From a virus, in the IMG/VR virus record IMGVR_UViG_3300027759_000123, positions 1 through 51,637 of that record: 51,637 nucleotides of DNA, one strand, 5' to 3'. Positions 21,680-29,148 of this stretch are shown here, piece by piece (position 1 is the stretch's first letter; the number at the start of each line of letters is the position of its first letter). Under the pieces are notes generated by a model that had not been told where the DNA came from, did no database searches, and saw only the letters and a program-made list of their open reading frames with translations. Both the position numbers and the translations under genes were made by a program.

Positions 21680-22329
21680 GTTTCACATGGTCTTTCTCGT
21701 CCTACAAGCAGTACGTTAACTGCCCCAAGCAGTACCAAGAAATCAAGGTACTTAAGCGCTTCTACATTAAGCCGACCGCGCAGATGACCTACGGCAATGA
21801 GGTACACAAGGCTTGTGAAGACTACGTTGGCGAAGGCAAACCCCTTGCCAAGAACTATTTACAGTTCAAACCTGTGCTTGACACGCTCATGGAGATTGAA
21901 GGAACTCGATACCCCGAGCAGAGGATGGCGCTTGATGCAGAAGGTAAGGCATGTGAGTACGGCAAGGGCTACTGGGTGCGGGGCGTCGTGGACTTGATGA
22001 TCATCGATGGGGACACCGCATTCATCATTGACTACAAGACGGGGAATAACAAGTATCCTGAGCCAAAACAGTTAAAGCTGATGGCGCTCATGGCGTTTGC
22101 CCACTACCCACAGATTGAACGAATCAAAGCAGGTTTACTCTTCGTAGTGCATAACAGTTTCATGACTGAAGAATATTCTAGAGAAGACATACCCAAGCTT
22201 TGGGATGCTTTTTATTCTGACTTGGGTAGAATGGACGCATCGTATGCAAACGACGTTTGGAACCCCAATCCATCACCCCTCTGCGGCTGGTGTCCTGTGA
22301 ACACTTGCCCCCATCACAAGGAAAGATAA
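21676..22329 (+). CDS. RecB/Cas4-like PD-(D/E)xK nuclease with probable Fe-S cluster
   Basis: The 217-residue protein opens 'FTWSFSSYKQYVNCPKQY', the usual beginning of Cas4/AddB-type nucleases, and has H44 ('YGNEVHKACED'), D106 ('RGVVDLMI') and D119/K121 ('IIDYKTG'), the full active site. C16 plus C203, C206 and C211 ('CGWCPVNTC') reproduce the one-plus-three cysteine pattern of Cas4/AddB Fe-S clusters. In a phage replication cluster such a 5'-3' or 3'-5' ssDNA nuclease would process ends for recombination. It is not near any CRISPR array. Confidence 0.85.
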   Translation: MSFTWSFSSYKQYVNCPKQYQEIKVLKRFYIKPTAQMTYGNEVHKACEDYVGEGKPLAKNYLQFKPVLDTLMEIEGTRYPEQRMALDAEGKACEYGKGYWVRGVVDLMIIDGDTAFIIDYKTGNNKYPEPKQLKLMALMAFAHYPQIERIKAGLLFVVHNSFMTEEYSREDIPKLWDAFYSDLGRMDASYANDVWNPNPSPLCGWCPVNTCPHHKER

Positions 22330-22640
22330 TGGCTTACGTTAATAAACCTAGACCTTACAAAAAAGAATATCAGCAAGAGAAAGCCCGTGGTGAACACGAG
22401 CGTCGCATGGAGCGTCAACGTGGGCGTCGTTCAATCGATAAGACAGGCGCAGATGCTAACGGCAATGGTAAGGCTGATAAGCGTGAAGGTAAGGATGTAG
22501 CCCACGTTAAAGCCCTCGATAAGGGTGGCTCTAACAAGGATGGTCTGCGTATCCAAAGCGCGGCAAAGAATCGTTCGTTCAAGCGTGACTCCCAAGGAAA
22601 CTTGGTATCAGAGACTAGTAAGAAAGAACGTAAGAAGTAA
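22329..22640 (+). CDS. HNH-like basic phage protein
   Basis: ATG at 22329 overlaps the previous stop by one base. The 103-residue, very basic product has 'KDVAHVKALDKGGSNKDGLRIQSAAKNRSFKRD', similar to the core of HNH nucleases that use AHxxxxxxGGSN...NR. The second half of the HNH metal site is incomplete, since only one conserved His (VAH) and N are seen. It may be a nicking nuclease or a structural relative. Confidence 0.6.
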   Translation: MAYVNKPRPYKKEYQQEKARGEHERRMERQRGRRSIDKTGADANGNGKADKREGKDVAHVKALDKGGSNKDGLRIQSAAKNRSFKRDSQGNLVSETSKKERKK

Positions 22641-22662
22641 TCTCTACTGTTAGGCATGAGTG

Positions 22663-22710
22663 AGTAGGCTGGAGGGGTTGTTGTTACTGCAGTTGCCTAC
22701 CCCTTTTTAT
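22663..22710 (+). terminator. Possible terminator after HNH-like gene
   Basis: GTAGGC (22664-22669) pairs with GCCTAC near 22695, and GGGGT with ACCCC, followed by TTTTTAT. The loop is long (~25 bases), so efficiency is uncertain. It lies 23 bases after the HNH-like stop. Confidence 0.4.
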
Positions 22711-22816
22711 AACCTTGTCAGTCAAGCGGTGTTAGATCTCCCTCTCCTTTCGTACACGACAGGCTTGACCGACTTGCCCCCGTAAGGGGCTACGTTTTAA
22801 CACAGTAAGGAATAGT
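22711..22816 (+). promoter_or_regulatory. Leader of the helicase operon with two inverted repeats
   Basis: An 11-base inverted repeat (22717-22727 with 22763-22773; one mismatch) and a GCCCC/GGGGC hairpin (about 22776-22790) followed by TACGTTTT lie before the helicase start. They may be operator or attenuator structures. No clear sigma70 promoter is seen. Confidence 0.4.
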
Positions 22817-24373
22817 ATGAATGTAGTACAGGACACAATCGTCCACATGGTAATTCCGTCTAGCGAGTTGCAATTTCTCGTGGGACATATAGACCGATGC
22901 GAGGTGCTAAAAGATGATGGCACAACGGCAGAGGTAGCGGTGTATTGGGGTGTGGCTGAGATGCAACGCCTTGTACGCCTCTATGGAGATGCTCCTAACC
23001 CAATGCTCAAAGAGTACGAGTGGCCCGGAATGTATCAGCCGTTCGCTCATCAAAAAGTTACAGCATCGTTCCTCTCCCTGCGTGACCGCTGTTTCTGTTT
23101 CAATGAAGCTGGCACAGGCAAGACCTCCTCAGTCATTTGGGCGGCAGATTACCTGATGCAGTTGGGGATAGTCAAACGAGTTCTAGTCGTCTGTCCCTTG
23201 TCCATCATGTACTCGGCATGGCAAGCAGATATCTTCAAGACCGCCATGCACAGAACAGTCGGTGTTGCTTACGGAGACGCATCCAAGCGTAAGAAGATCA
23301 TTAACGGAGAGTACGAATTTGTCATCATCAACTTCGATGGTGTAGGAATAGTTCAAGAAGATATTAGTAAAGTAGGGTTTGACCTAATTGTTATTGATGA
23401 AGCCAACGCATATAAAACAGTATCTACAAAACGTTGGAAGACCTTGGCTAAATTGATCACCCCTTCGACCCGCCTCTGGATGATGACAGGCACACCTGCC
23501 TCGCAGTCTCCACTGGATGCGTTTGGCTTGGCAAAGCTAGTCAACCCCGCTGGCGTACCTAAGTACTTCACAGCTTGGCGGGATCGCGTGATGCAACCTA
23601 TCAGCAAGTTCAAGTGGATACCTCGCGCTATTGCACAGCAAGAGGTGTTTGGTGCTTTGCAACCCGCGATCCGCTTCGAGAAGGCAGACTGCCTTGACTT
23701 GCCTGAGTTGGTGTACCAGACCCGTGAAGTGCCACTGACGGCCCAGGTGAATAGATATTATCGTGAGTTAAAGAACCAACTGCTGATAGAAGCAGCGGGT
23801 GAGCAGATTAGTGCTGTTAACGCGGCAGCCAAGCTGAGTAAGTTGTTGCAGTTGTCGGGAGGAGCAATCTATACCGATGACAAGGAGGTGGTGGAGTTTG
23901 ACGTGTCACCACGCCTGAATGCACTGATGGAGGTGTTAGATGAGACACAGCACAAGGTGATTGTGTTTGTCCCGTTCCGACACACCATCGTATTAGTCGC
24001 ACGTCATTTAAGTTCACAAGGAGTAGCCAATGAAGTTATCAACGGAGATGTACCTGCAAGGGAGCGGTCTGAGATCATCAACCGATTCCAAACACAAACA
24101 GATCCAAGAGTTTTAGTTATTCAACCGCAGTCTGCATCGCATGGCGTCACGCTAACTGCCGCAGACACAGTCGTGTTTTGGTCTCCCGTTATGAGCGTGG
24201 AAACCTATCTGCAATGCGTTGCCCGTATCGACCGAGTCGGTCAGAAGAACAGCATGACAGTTGTTCACCTGCAAGGTTCTGAGGCTGAGCGCAAGGTCTA
24301 TCAGATGTTGCAAGGCAAGGTGGATTCGCACGAAAGATTGGTTGATCTGTACAAAGAGGAGTTAGGGATATGA
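22817..24373 (+). CDS. SF2 (SNF2/DEAD-like) helicase
   Basis: The 518-residue protein has Walker A 'EAGTGKTS' (97-104), motif Ia region 'VLVVCPLSI', motif II 'IDEAN' (193-197), motif III 'MMTGTPASQSP', and in the second domain 'VLVIQPQSASHGVTL' and motif VI 'QCVARIDRVGQKN'. This is an SNF2-like double RecA fold, common in phage replication arms where it may remodel forks or displace proteins. ATG at 22817 follows AAGGAATAGT. The stop overlaps the next gene (ATGA). Confidence 0.9.
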   Translation: MNVVQDTIVHMVIPSSELQFLVGHIDRCEVLKDDGTTAEVAVYWGVAEMQRLVRLYGDAPNPMLKEYEWPGMYQPFAHQKVTASFLSLRDRCFCFNEAGTGKTSSVIWAADYLMQLGIVKRVLVVCPLSIMYSAWQADIFKTAMHRTVGVAYGDASKRKKIINGEYEFVIINFDGVGIVQEDISKVGFDLIVIDEANAYKTVSTKRWKTLAKLITPSTRLWMMTGTPASQSPLDAFGLAKLVNPAGVPKYFTAWRDRVMQPISKFKWIPRAIAQQEVFGALQPAIRFEKADCLDLPELVYQTREVPLTAQVNRYYRELKNQLLIEAAGEQISAVNAAAKLSKLLQLSGGAIYTDDKEVVEFDVSPRLNALMEVLDETQHKVIVFVPFRHTIVLVARHLSSQGVANEVINGDVPARERSEIINRFQTQTDPRVLVIQPQSASHGVTLTAADTVVFWSPVMSVETYLQCVARIDRVGQKNSMTVVHLQGSEAERKVYQMLQGKVDSHERLVDLYKEELGI

Positions 24374-24780
24374 GTGAAACTACTGAGTTAAATCTCGATG
24401 AATTAGTAAAAATATACTTGACAATAAGAAATGAGCGTGAGAAACTCAAGTCTGGTTGGGAAGTAAAAGATGGTGAGTTAGAGCAGGAGATGAAACTGCT
24501 AGAGCAATCCATGCTAACAGTCTGCAACGATACAAACGCAAGCAGTATCCGCACAGAAAGTGGCACAGTGATTCGGTCTCTCAAGGAACGATTCACTACA
24601 AATGACTGGGACAACTTCAAGAAGTTTGTTCTAGACAACGAGGCGATTGACTTGCTGGAACGTCGTATCCATCAGGGCAATTTCAAGGAGTTCATGGCTG
24701 AGCACAAAGACGATGGTCTGCCGCCCGGTGTGAATGTGATGAGGGAGTTCACGATTGTCGTGCGCAAACCCTCTAATTAA
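24370..24780 (+). CDS. Conserved phage replication-arm protein, unknown (136 aa)
   Basis: Coupled to the helicase by an ATGA overlap. It has an N-terminal coiled-coil hairpin (about residues 10-55: 'IYLTIRNEREKLKSGWEVK', 'EQEMKLLEQSML') and a C-terminal domain with 'LLERRIHQGNFKEFMAE' and 'PPGVNVMREFTIVVRK'. The hairpin resembles Gam-type nuclease inhibitors, but the similarity is only in layout. Sits with helicase and candidate ssDNA-binding genes, so a DNA-processing partner is likely. Confidence 0.55.
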   Translation: MSETTELNLDELVKIYLTIRNEREKLKSGWEVKDGELEQEMKLLEQSMLTVCNDTNASSIRTESGTVIRSLKERFTTNDWDNFKKFVLDNEAIDLLERRIHQGNFKEFMAEHKDDGLPPGVNVMREFTIVVRKPSN

Positions 24781-24807
24781 GTTCAATTTAGTAACAGGAA
24801 AATTATC

Positions 24808-25665
24808 ATGAGTAATGATCTCGCAACAATGTTCAGCGGTGCAATGACCCCTATCGCTGGTTTAGATGAAGATACACTTGCCGTAGCAGGTGGCGCTCGT
24901 CAAGGTAGCAAACGCATCTCCATCAAGGGTGGTGTGTTCCGCAAGTATTCTGGTGGTAAAGAAATCGGCGCTATCGAAGACCGCCACATGGAAGTTATCT
25001 TTGTCAAGATGGCTCACAAAGCATCCCGCATGTTCTACGATGCAACGTACCAAGAAGGTCAAAAGGTCAGCCCAGTATGCTGGTCTACTGACTCTGAGAA
25101 GCCTGACGCAGATGTCAAGACTCCCTGCGCTTCCACATGCCTAGACTGCTCTAAGTCTGTCAAAGGTTCTGGTCAGGGCGGTACAGGTACAGCTTGCCGC
25201 TTGTCATGGCGCACAGCCGTGGTCTTGCCTAAAGATCCATCAGGTGACGTGATGCAGTTGGTGCTTCCCGCTACCTCTGCCTTTGGTAAGGAAGACAATG
25301 GTCGCTTTCCGTTTCGTCCATACATTCAACATTTGGCGTCACACAATGTTAGCGCTGGCCGGGTGATCACTAAGATGGCCTTCGATACAAAATCTCCTAC
25401 GCCAAAGGTTATCTTCTCACCAGCTGGTAAGGTTCCCGATGAAGATTTGCATATCATTGCAAGCCAAGCCAAGAGTCCTGCCGCTGAAGCCGCTGTCAAG
25501 ATGAACGTCTTCCAAGCGGATAGCACAGGCGAAGTTGAAGTGCCTAGCCACCGCAACGAAATCGTTGAGGACGAAGCGCCTCCCGTCAAGGTTGAGTCTA
25601 AGAAAGCCGCCACAACTGAAGAGAAAGACATCTCAGACGTGGTGAAGAAGTGGTCTAAGAAATAA
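24808..25665 (+). CDS. Cysteine-rich candidate ssDNA-binding protein
   Basis: ATG at 24808 with a weak ribosome site (CAGGAAAATTATC). The 285-residue protein has a beta-rich core ('RISIKGGVFRKYSGG', 'HMEVIFVKMAH', 'VMQLVLPATSAFG') that could be an OB fold, a cysteine cluster C91-C107-C111-C114-C130 like a zinc ribbon, and a flexible charged tail. T4 gp32 also joins an OB fold, a zinc subdomain and a mobile tail. The position between helicase and primase supports an SSB role, but the tail is not strongly acidic and no SSB motif is proven. Confidence 0.5.
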   Translation: MSNDLATMFSGAMTPIAGLDEDTLAVAGGARQGSKRISIKGGVFRKYSGGKEIGAIEDRHMEVIFVKMAHKASRMFYDATYQEGQKVSPVCWSTDSEKPDADVKTPCASTCLDCSKSVKGSGQGGTGTACRLSWRTAVVLPKDPSGDVMQLVLPATSAFGKEDNGRFPFRPYIQHLASHNVSAGRVITKMAFDTKSPTPKVIFSPAGKVPDEDLHIIASQAKSPAAEAAVKMNVFQADSTGEVEVPSHRNEIVEDEAPPVKVESKKAATTEEKDISDVVKKWSKK

Positions 25666-25674
25666 GGAATAGGA

Positions 25675-25989
25675 ATGTCACGGACATACAGCGAAGCTTT
25701 TTTGATTGAGTTGCACAAGGCCAATCCCAACAGGGCTGGCATTGCATTAGCACTTGCTTGCGTGAAGGCAAACCTCCCTGCAAAGTATGTAGCTAGTGCG
25801 CTGGAAGTAACTCGCATGACGGTATTCAGTTGGTTCCGTGGCAAACCTTTGCGCCACAACAACCTTATTAAGGTTGAGACACTGACTGACCTGATTGAGA
25901 GTGACACCGCCAAAGGTATTCTTCCAGCAAAGAATACCGCGTTGGCTAAAAACTACCTTGAAGATATGGTCGGGAGAAAATTTGACTAA
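25675..25989 (+). CDS. HTH-type DNA-binding protein (104 aa)
   Basis: ATG at 25675 after AAGGAATAGGA. Residues ~22-60 ('GIALALACVKANLPAKYVASALEVTRMTVFSWFRGKPL') fit a helix-turn-helix, with 'VASALEVTRMTVFSWFRG' as the recognition unit. It is alone between the candidate SSB and the primase-helicase and may regulate this operon. The specific XRE-like family is uncertain. Confidence 0.6.
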   Translation: MSRTYSEAFLIELHKANPNRAGIALALACVKANLPAKYVASALEVTRMTVFSWFRGKPLRHNNLIKVETLTDLIESDTAKGILPAKNTALAKNYLEDMVGRKFD

Positions 25990-26066
25990 ATAAAAATCGG
26001 GGGGAAAGCTGCTTTAAACTTTTTGAAAGCTTGTGGACGAGCGGTTAGTACCCCCACCCATTTACC

Positions 26067-26090
26067 GAGCGGGCATAGTTCCGCTCTTTT
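26067..26090 (+). terminator. Hairpin with T-run before primase-helicase
   Basis: GAGCGG-GCATAGTT-CCGCTC followed by TTTT, 16 bases before the primase-helicase ATG. A short stem suggests partial termination or attenuation between the HTH gene and the primase. An alternative pairing with CGAGCGG upstream (26038-26044) could open it. Confidence 0.5.
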
Positions 26091-26105
26091 CAACTCTGGC
26101 GAGAC

Positions 26106-28955
26106 ATGTTAAAACAATTCTACGAGAAAGCATTGCCTACGCAGGGTGTCTATTGCATAACAAGCATTGGGACTGACAAAAAGGTTTCCAATAAATTTGC
26201 CGAGACACTTGATGGCGTATTTGAACAAATTGAGAAGTTCAAATCAAAACAGCTGAACACATTCGTTGCACTAGGGACGTTCGACGGATACAGCAGGAAA
26301 GCAGATGACTGCCTCTTCATGCGATCATTCTTCATTGACTTAGATGTCGGTGCAGATAAAGACTATCAATCAAAGGGCGACGCACACACGGCGCTCTACA
26401 AACTAGTTGGGGAGACTGGGCTACCTGACCCAGTGGTGATTGACTCAGGTGGCGGGGTTCACGCCTACTGGATCATGGATGAGGACATCCCCAAAGATAT
26501 CTGGAAGCCAGCCGCAGAGATATTTAAAACTATCTGTCTTGAACACATTGCAATTGATCCAGTGGTTACAGCAGATGCCGCCCGTATCATGCGCGCACCT
26601 GAGACGTTTAATCACAAGTTTGATCCACCAGAGCCAACATCAGTTGTCAGCGATGAGATTCATGTCTATAGCTGGATGGAGTTCAAATCATTTTTGTACG
26701 GTGATCTAGACGAGATCATACAAAGTCCACGATCACAAGAGTCAGAAGATATTCTTGGAAGTATTACCAAAGGTATTGATGAAGACACCAAAGCAATTCT
26801 AAAACTAGACAACTTTGCAAAATCATTTGAGGTACTGGCGCAAAAGAGTGTTGATGATGAAGGTGGTTGCGAACAAATTAAATACTCGCTGTTCAACGCT
26901 AAAACTCTTGATAACCCGATGTGGCATGCAGTCATATCCATAGCCAAGTTTTGTGATGATGGCGCTACCGCAATTCACGATATATCTAAAGAATACCCAG
27001 GATACACATATGAAGAAACAGAAAAAGTTGCAGCTCGCGCTCCGGCTCCAAGAACCTGCGAGTGGTTCATCGATAACTACCCAAGCCGTTGCGAGGGATG
27101 CCAGCACAGAGGAAGGATCACAAGTCCAATTGTGTTGGGTAAGCAATTCAAACCAGCCCCTACGCCAAATAAAGAGGACGCAGTTTGGGAAGTCCCGAAT
27201 ACCCAAAAAGTTCCTGATTTCCCAGACTACCTCTACCCCTACGTCCGAGGAGTAAACGGAGGCATATACTTTGTTCCCCCCGCCAAAGTTGACAAGAAGG
27301 GCGCTAAGCATCAGGATGATCCAATCCTCATTCTATCGAGCGACCTCTACCCACTGACACGCATGATCAGCCCACATGATGGCGAGTGCTTGCAGATGCG
27401 CTATGAGTTACCCCACGACGGATTCCGTGACTTCTTGCTTCCAATGAAGAGCGTCTATGCCAAGGAAGCATTCAAAGCGATCACGACCAGCAACGGCGTA
27501 TTGTTTGCATCAGTAAATGACCAACACCTTATGAACTACATCATCAAATGGGGGCAGTACCTCCAGACAACTGACAAGGCGCTACAGATGCGCATGCAGA
27601 TGGGATGGACAGAAGAACGCACATCTGATAACGATAACTGGGACAAACGCAGTTTCGTTATTGGCAAGAAAGAGTACACGCTATCAGGTGAAGTTCTTGA
27701 TGCGCCATCATCTCCGTGGGTTCGTGGGTTGTCTAGGCATCTCACACAAGCTGGCACGTTTGCGCGTTGGCGTGAGTCGATGGACTATTTAAACAAGCCA
27801 GAGTTTGAACTGCATGCCTTTGCTTCTATGTGCGGGTTTGGTTCTCCGCTGATGCCATATACGTCAACTTCAGGCGTGACTGTGAGCCTTACTGGGCGCT
27901 CTGGCAATGCCAAGACGGGCGCTATGTATGCGGGGCTAAGCATCTTTGGGCATCCTAAAGACTTGAGCATTGTGAGGGCTACCGACAACGGCTTGACTGG
28001 TCGTTACCTTGGTTTGCACAGCATTTTGTTTGGGCTTGATGAAGTCGGCGACAAGGATCCTAAAGAGTTGGGCAAGTTGATCCACGACATATCAAACGGC
28101 AAAGCCAAGGTTCGCATGCAAGGTTCAGTCAACGCTGAACGTGAGTACGAGATGTCTGCGTCGCTAATTGCTATGCTAACTAACAACCACTCTGTCTACG
28201 GTAAGCTTGACTCTCTGAAGGCTAGCCCCGATGGTGAAGCGGCTCGTGTGATTGAGTTCTTAATCCATAGACCCGAACTGCTCAATAAAGAGGGCAGGCT
28301 TGGTAAATACATCTTTGACGCATTTCGCTTTAACTACGGACATGCAGGCCCGATGTACATCAAAGAAGTTCTGCGTGGCGGTGACAACTATGTGCTAGAC
28401 CACATAGCCAAATGGGATGAGAGGTTTGAGAAAGACTTTGGCATCTACGCTGAGTATCGTTTCTATCAAAACTTGATTGGCGCGGCATTTGGTGGTGGCT
28501 CCATTGCCAACGAACATAACGTCACGGGCTACGAACTTGAACGCATTTATCATCGTACTGTGTTGGCAATGATTGAGATCAGGGACAATGTTGTGAAGGT
28601 TAACCGCACAGACTACCCCTCTTTGCTTGGCGACTTCATCAACAAGAACATGGGCAACATACTTGTGCTTAAAGATGGCAAGGTCACGATGGAACCCAGG
28701 GGCCAGCTAGTAGGGCGCATCGTCAGTGAAGAAGGTCTCTTGCAAGTGTCTAAGACTGAGTTCAAGAAGTTTTTGTCAGAGCGGCAAGTCAGCTTACGTG
28801 AGTTTGAGTTTGATATGCGGGAGAAGAAGATTCTCGTAGACGATAAGAAGGGACGCCTTACTACCGGATGGAAGTCAGCAATCAGCGTTGATCCTGCATA
28901 TCTCTATTGGTTCAAGACTGAGATTCCAAGCGAACTGTTTGATGAATCCAAGTGA
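26106..28955 (+). CDS. Primase-helicase (AEP/PrimPol-like N-terminus, SF3-like helicase C-terminus)
   Basis: The 949-residue protein has an N-terminal primase-polymerase-like part: 'FFIDLDVG' (D78, D80) and 'SGGGVHAYW' (H119) match the DxD and sxH motifs of archaeo-eukaryotic primases. Next is a Cys region ('CEWFIDNYPSRCEGC', ~ residues 318-332) that may bind zinc. The C-terminal ATPase has Walker A-like 'GRSGNAKTG' (~597-605) and Walker B 'ILFGLDEVGD' (~640), as in D5/DUF927-type helicases. This enzyme would prime and unwind at the origin. ATG at 26106 behind GGCGAG. Confidence 0.85.
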   Translation: MLKQFYEKALPTQGVYCITSIGTDKKVSNKFAETLDGVFEQIEKFKSKQLNTFVALGTFDGYSRKADDCLFMRSFFIDLDVGADKDYQSKGDAHTALYKLVGETGLPDPVVIDSGGGVHAYWIMDEDIPKDIWKPAAEIFKTICLEHIAIDPVVTADAARIMRAPETFNHKFDPPEPTSVVSDEIHVYSWMEFKSFLYGDLDEIIQSPRSQESEDILGSITKGIDEDTKAILKLDNFAKSFEVLAQKSVDDEGGCEQIKYSLFNAKTLDNPMWHAVISIAKFCDDGATAIHDISKEYPGYTYEETEKVAARAPAPRTCEWFIDNYPSRCEGCQHRGRITSPIVLGKQFKPAPTPNKEDAVWEVPNTQKVPDFPDYLYPYVRGVNGGIYFVPPAKVDKKGAKHQDDPILILSSDLYPLTRMISPHDGECLQMRYELPHDGFRDFLLPMKSVYAKEAFKAITTSNGVLFASVNDQHLMNYIIKWGQYLQTTDKALQMRMQMGWTEERTSDNDNWDKRSFVIGKKEYTLSGEVLDAPSSPWVRGLSRHLTQAGTFARWRESMDYLNKPEFELHAFASMCGFGSPLMPYTSTSGVTVSLTGRSGNAKTGAMYAGLSIFGHPKDLSIVRATDNGLTGRYLGLHSILFGLDEVGDKDPKELGKLIHDISNGKAKVRMQGSVNAEREYEMSASLIAMLTNNHSVYGKLDSLKASPDGEAARVIEFLIHRPELLNKEGRLGKYIFDAFRFNYGHAGPMYIKEVLRGGDNYVLDHIAKWDERFEKDFGIYAEYRFYQNLIGAAFGGGSIANEHNVTGYELERIYHRTVLAMIEIRDNVVKVNRTDYPSLLGDFINKNMGNILVLKDGKVTMEPRGQLVGRIVSEEGLLQVSKTEFKKFLSERQVSLREFEFDMREKKILVDDKKGRLTTGWKSAISVDPAYLYWFKTEIPSELFDESK

Positions 28956-29148
28956 TATCAAAGAGCCAGAATGGATCTTTCCATTTGATGTGATGGAGGT
29001 GGGGGAGAGTTTCTTCATCCCCACCTTGCGCCCTGCCGAGATAATCTACGCCTTAGAGAGTGGAGCCAAGCGCGCCGAGGTGAGAGTCAAGTGCTATGTC
29101 ACGCACAAAGACGATCACCTTGGAGTCCGCGCTTGGCGCATTCGTTAA
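28942..29148 (+). CDS. Small protein at end of early arm (68 aa)
   Basis: ATG at 28942 lies in the end of the primase gene (14-base overlap). The 68-residue product ('FPFDVMEVGESFFIPT', 'HLGVRAWRIR') resembles short phage proteins of unknown role. Its TAA stop overlaps the stop of the convergent 2377-aa gene within TTAA. Confidence 0.55.
   Translation: MNPSDIKEPEWIFPFDVMEVGESFFIPTLRPAEIIYALESGAKRAEVRVKCYVTHKDDHLGVRAWRIR

Noticed and set aside
21676-22329. Cas4 as part of a CRISPR system
   Set aside because: No other cas gene or repeat array is in the window; phage-type recombination nuclease is simpler.
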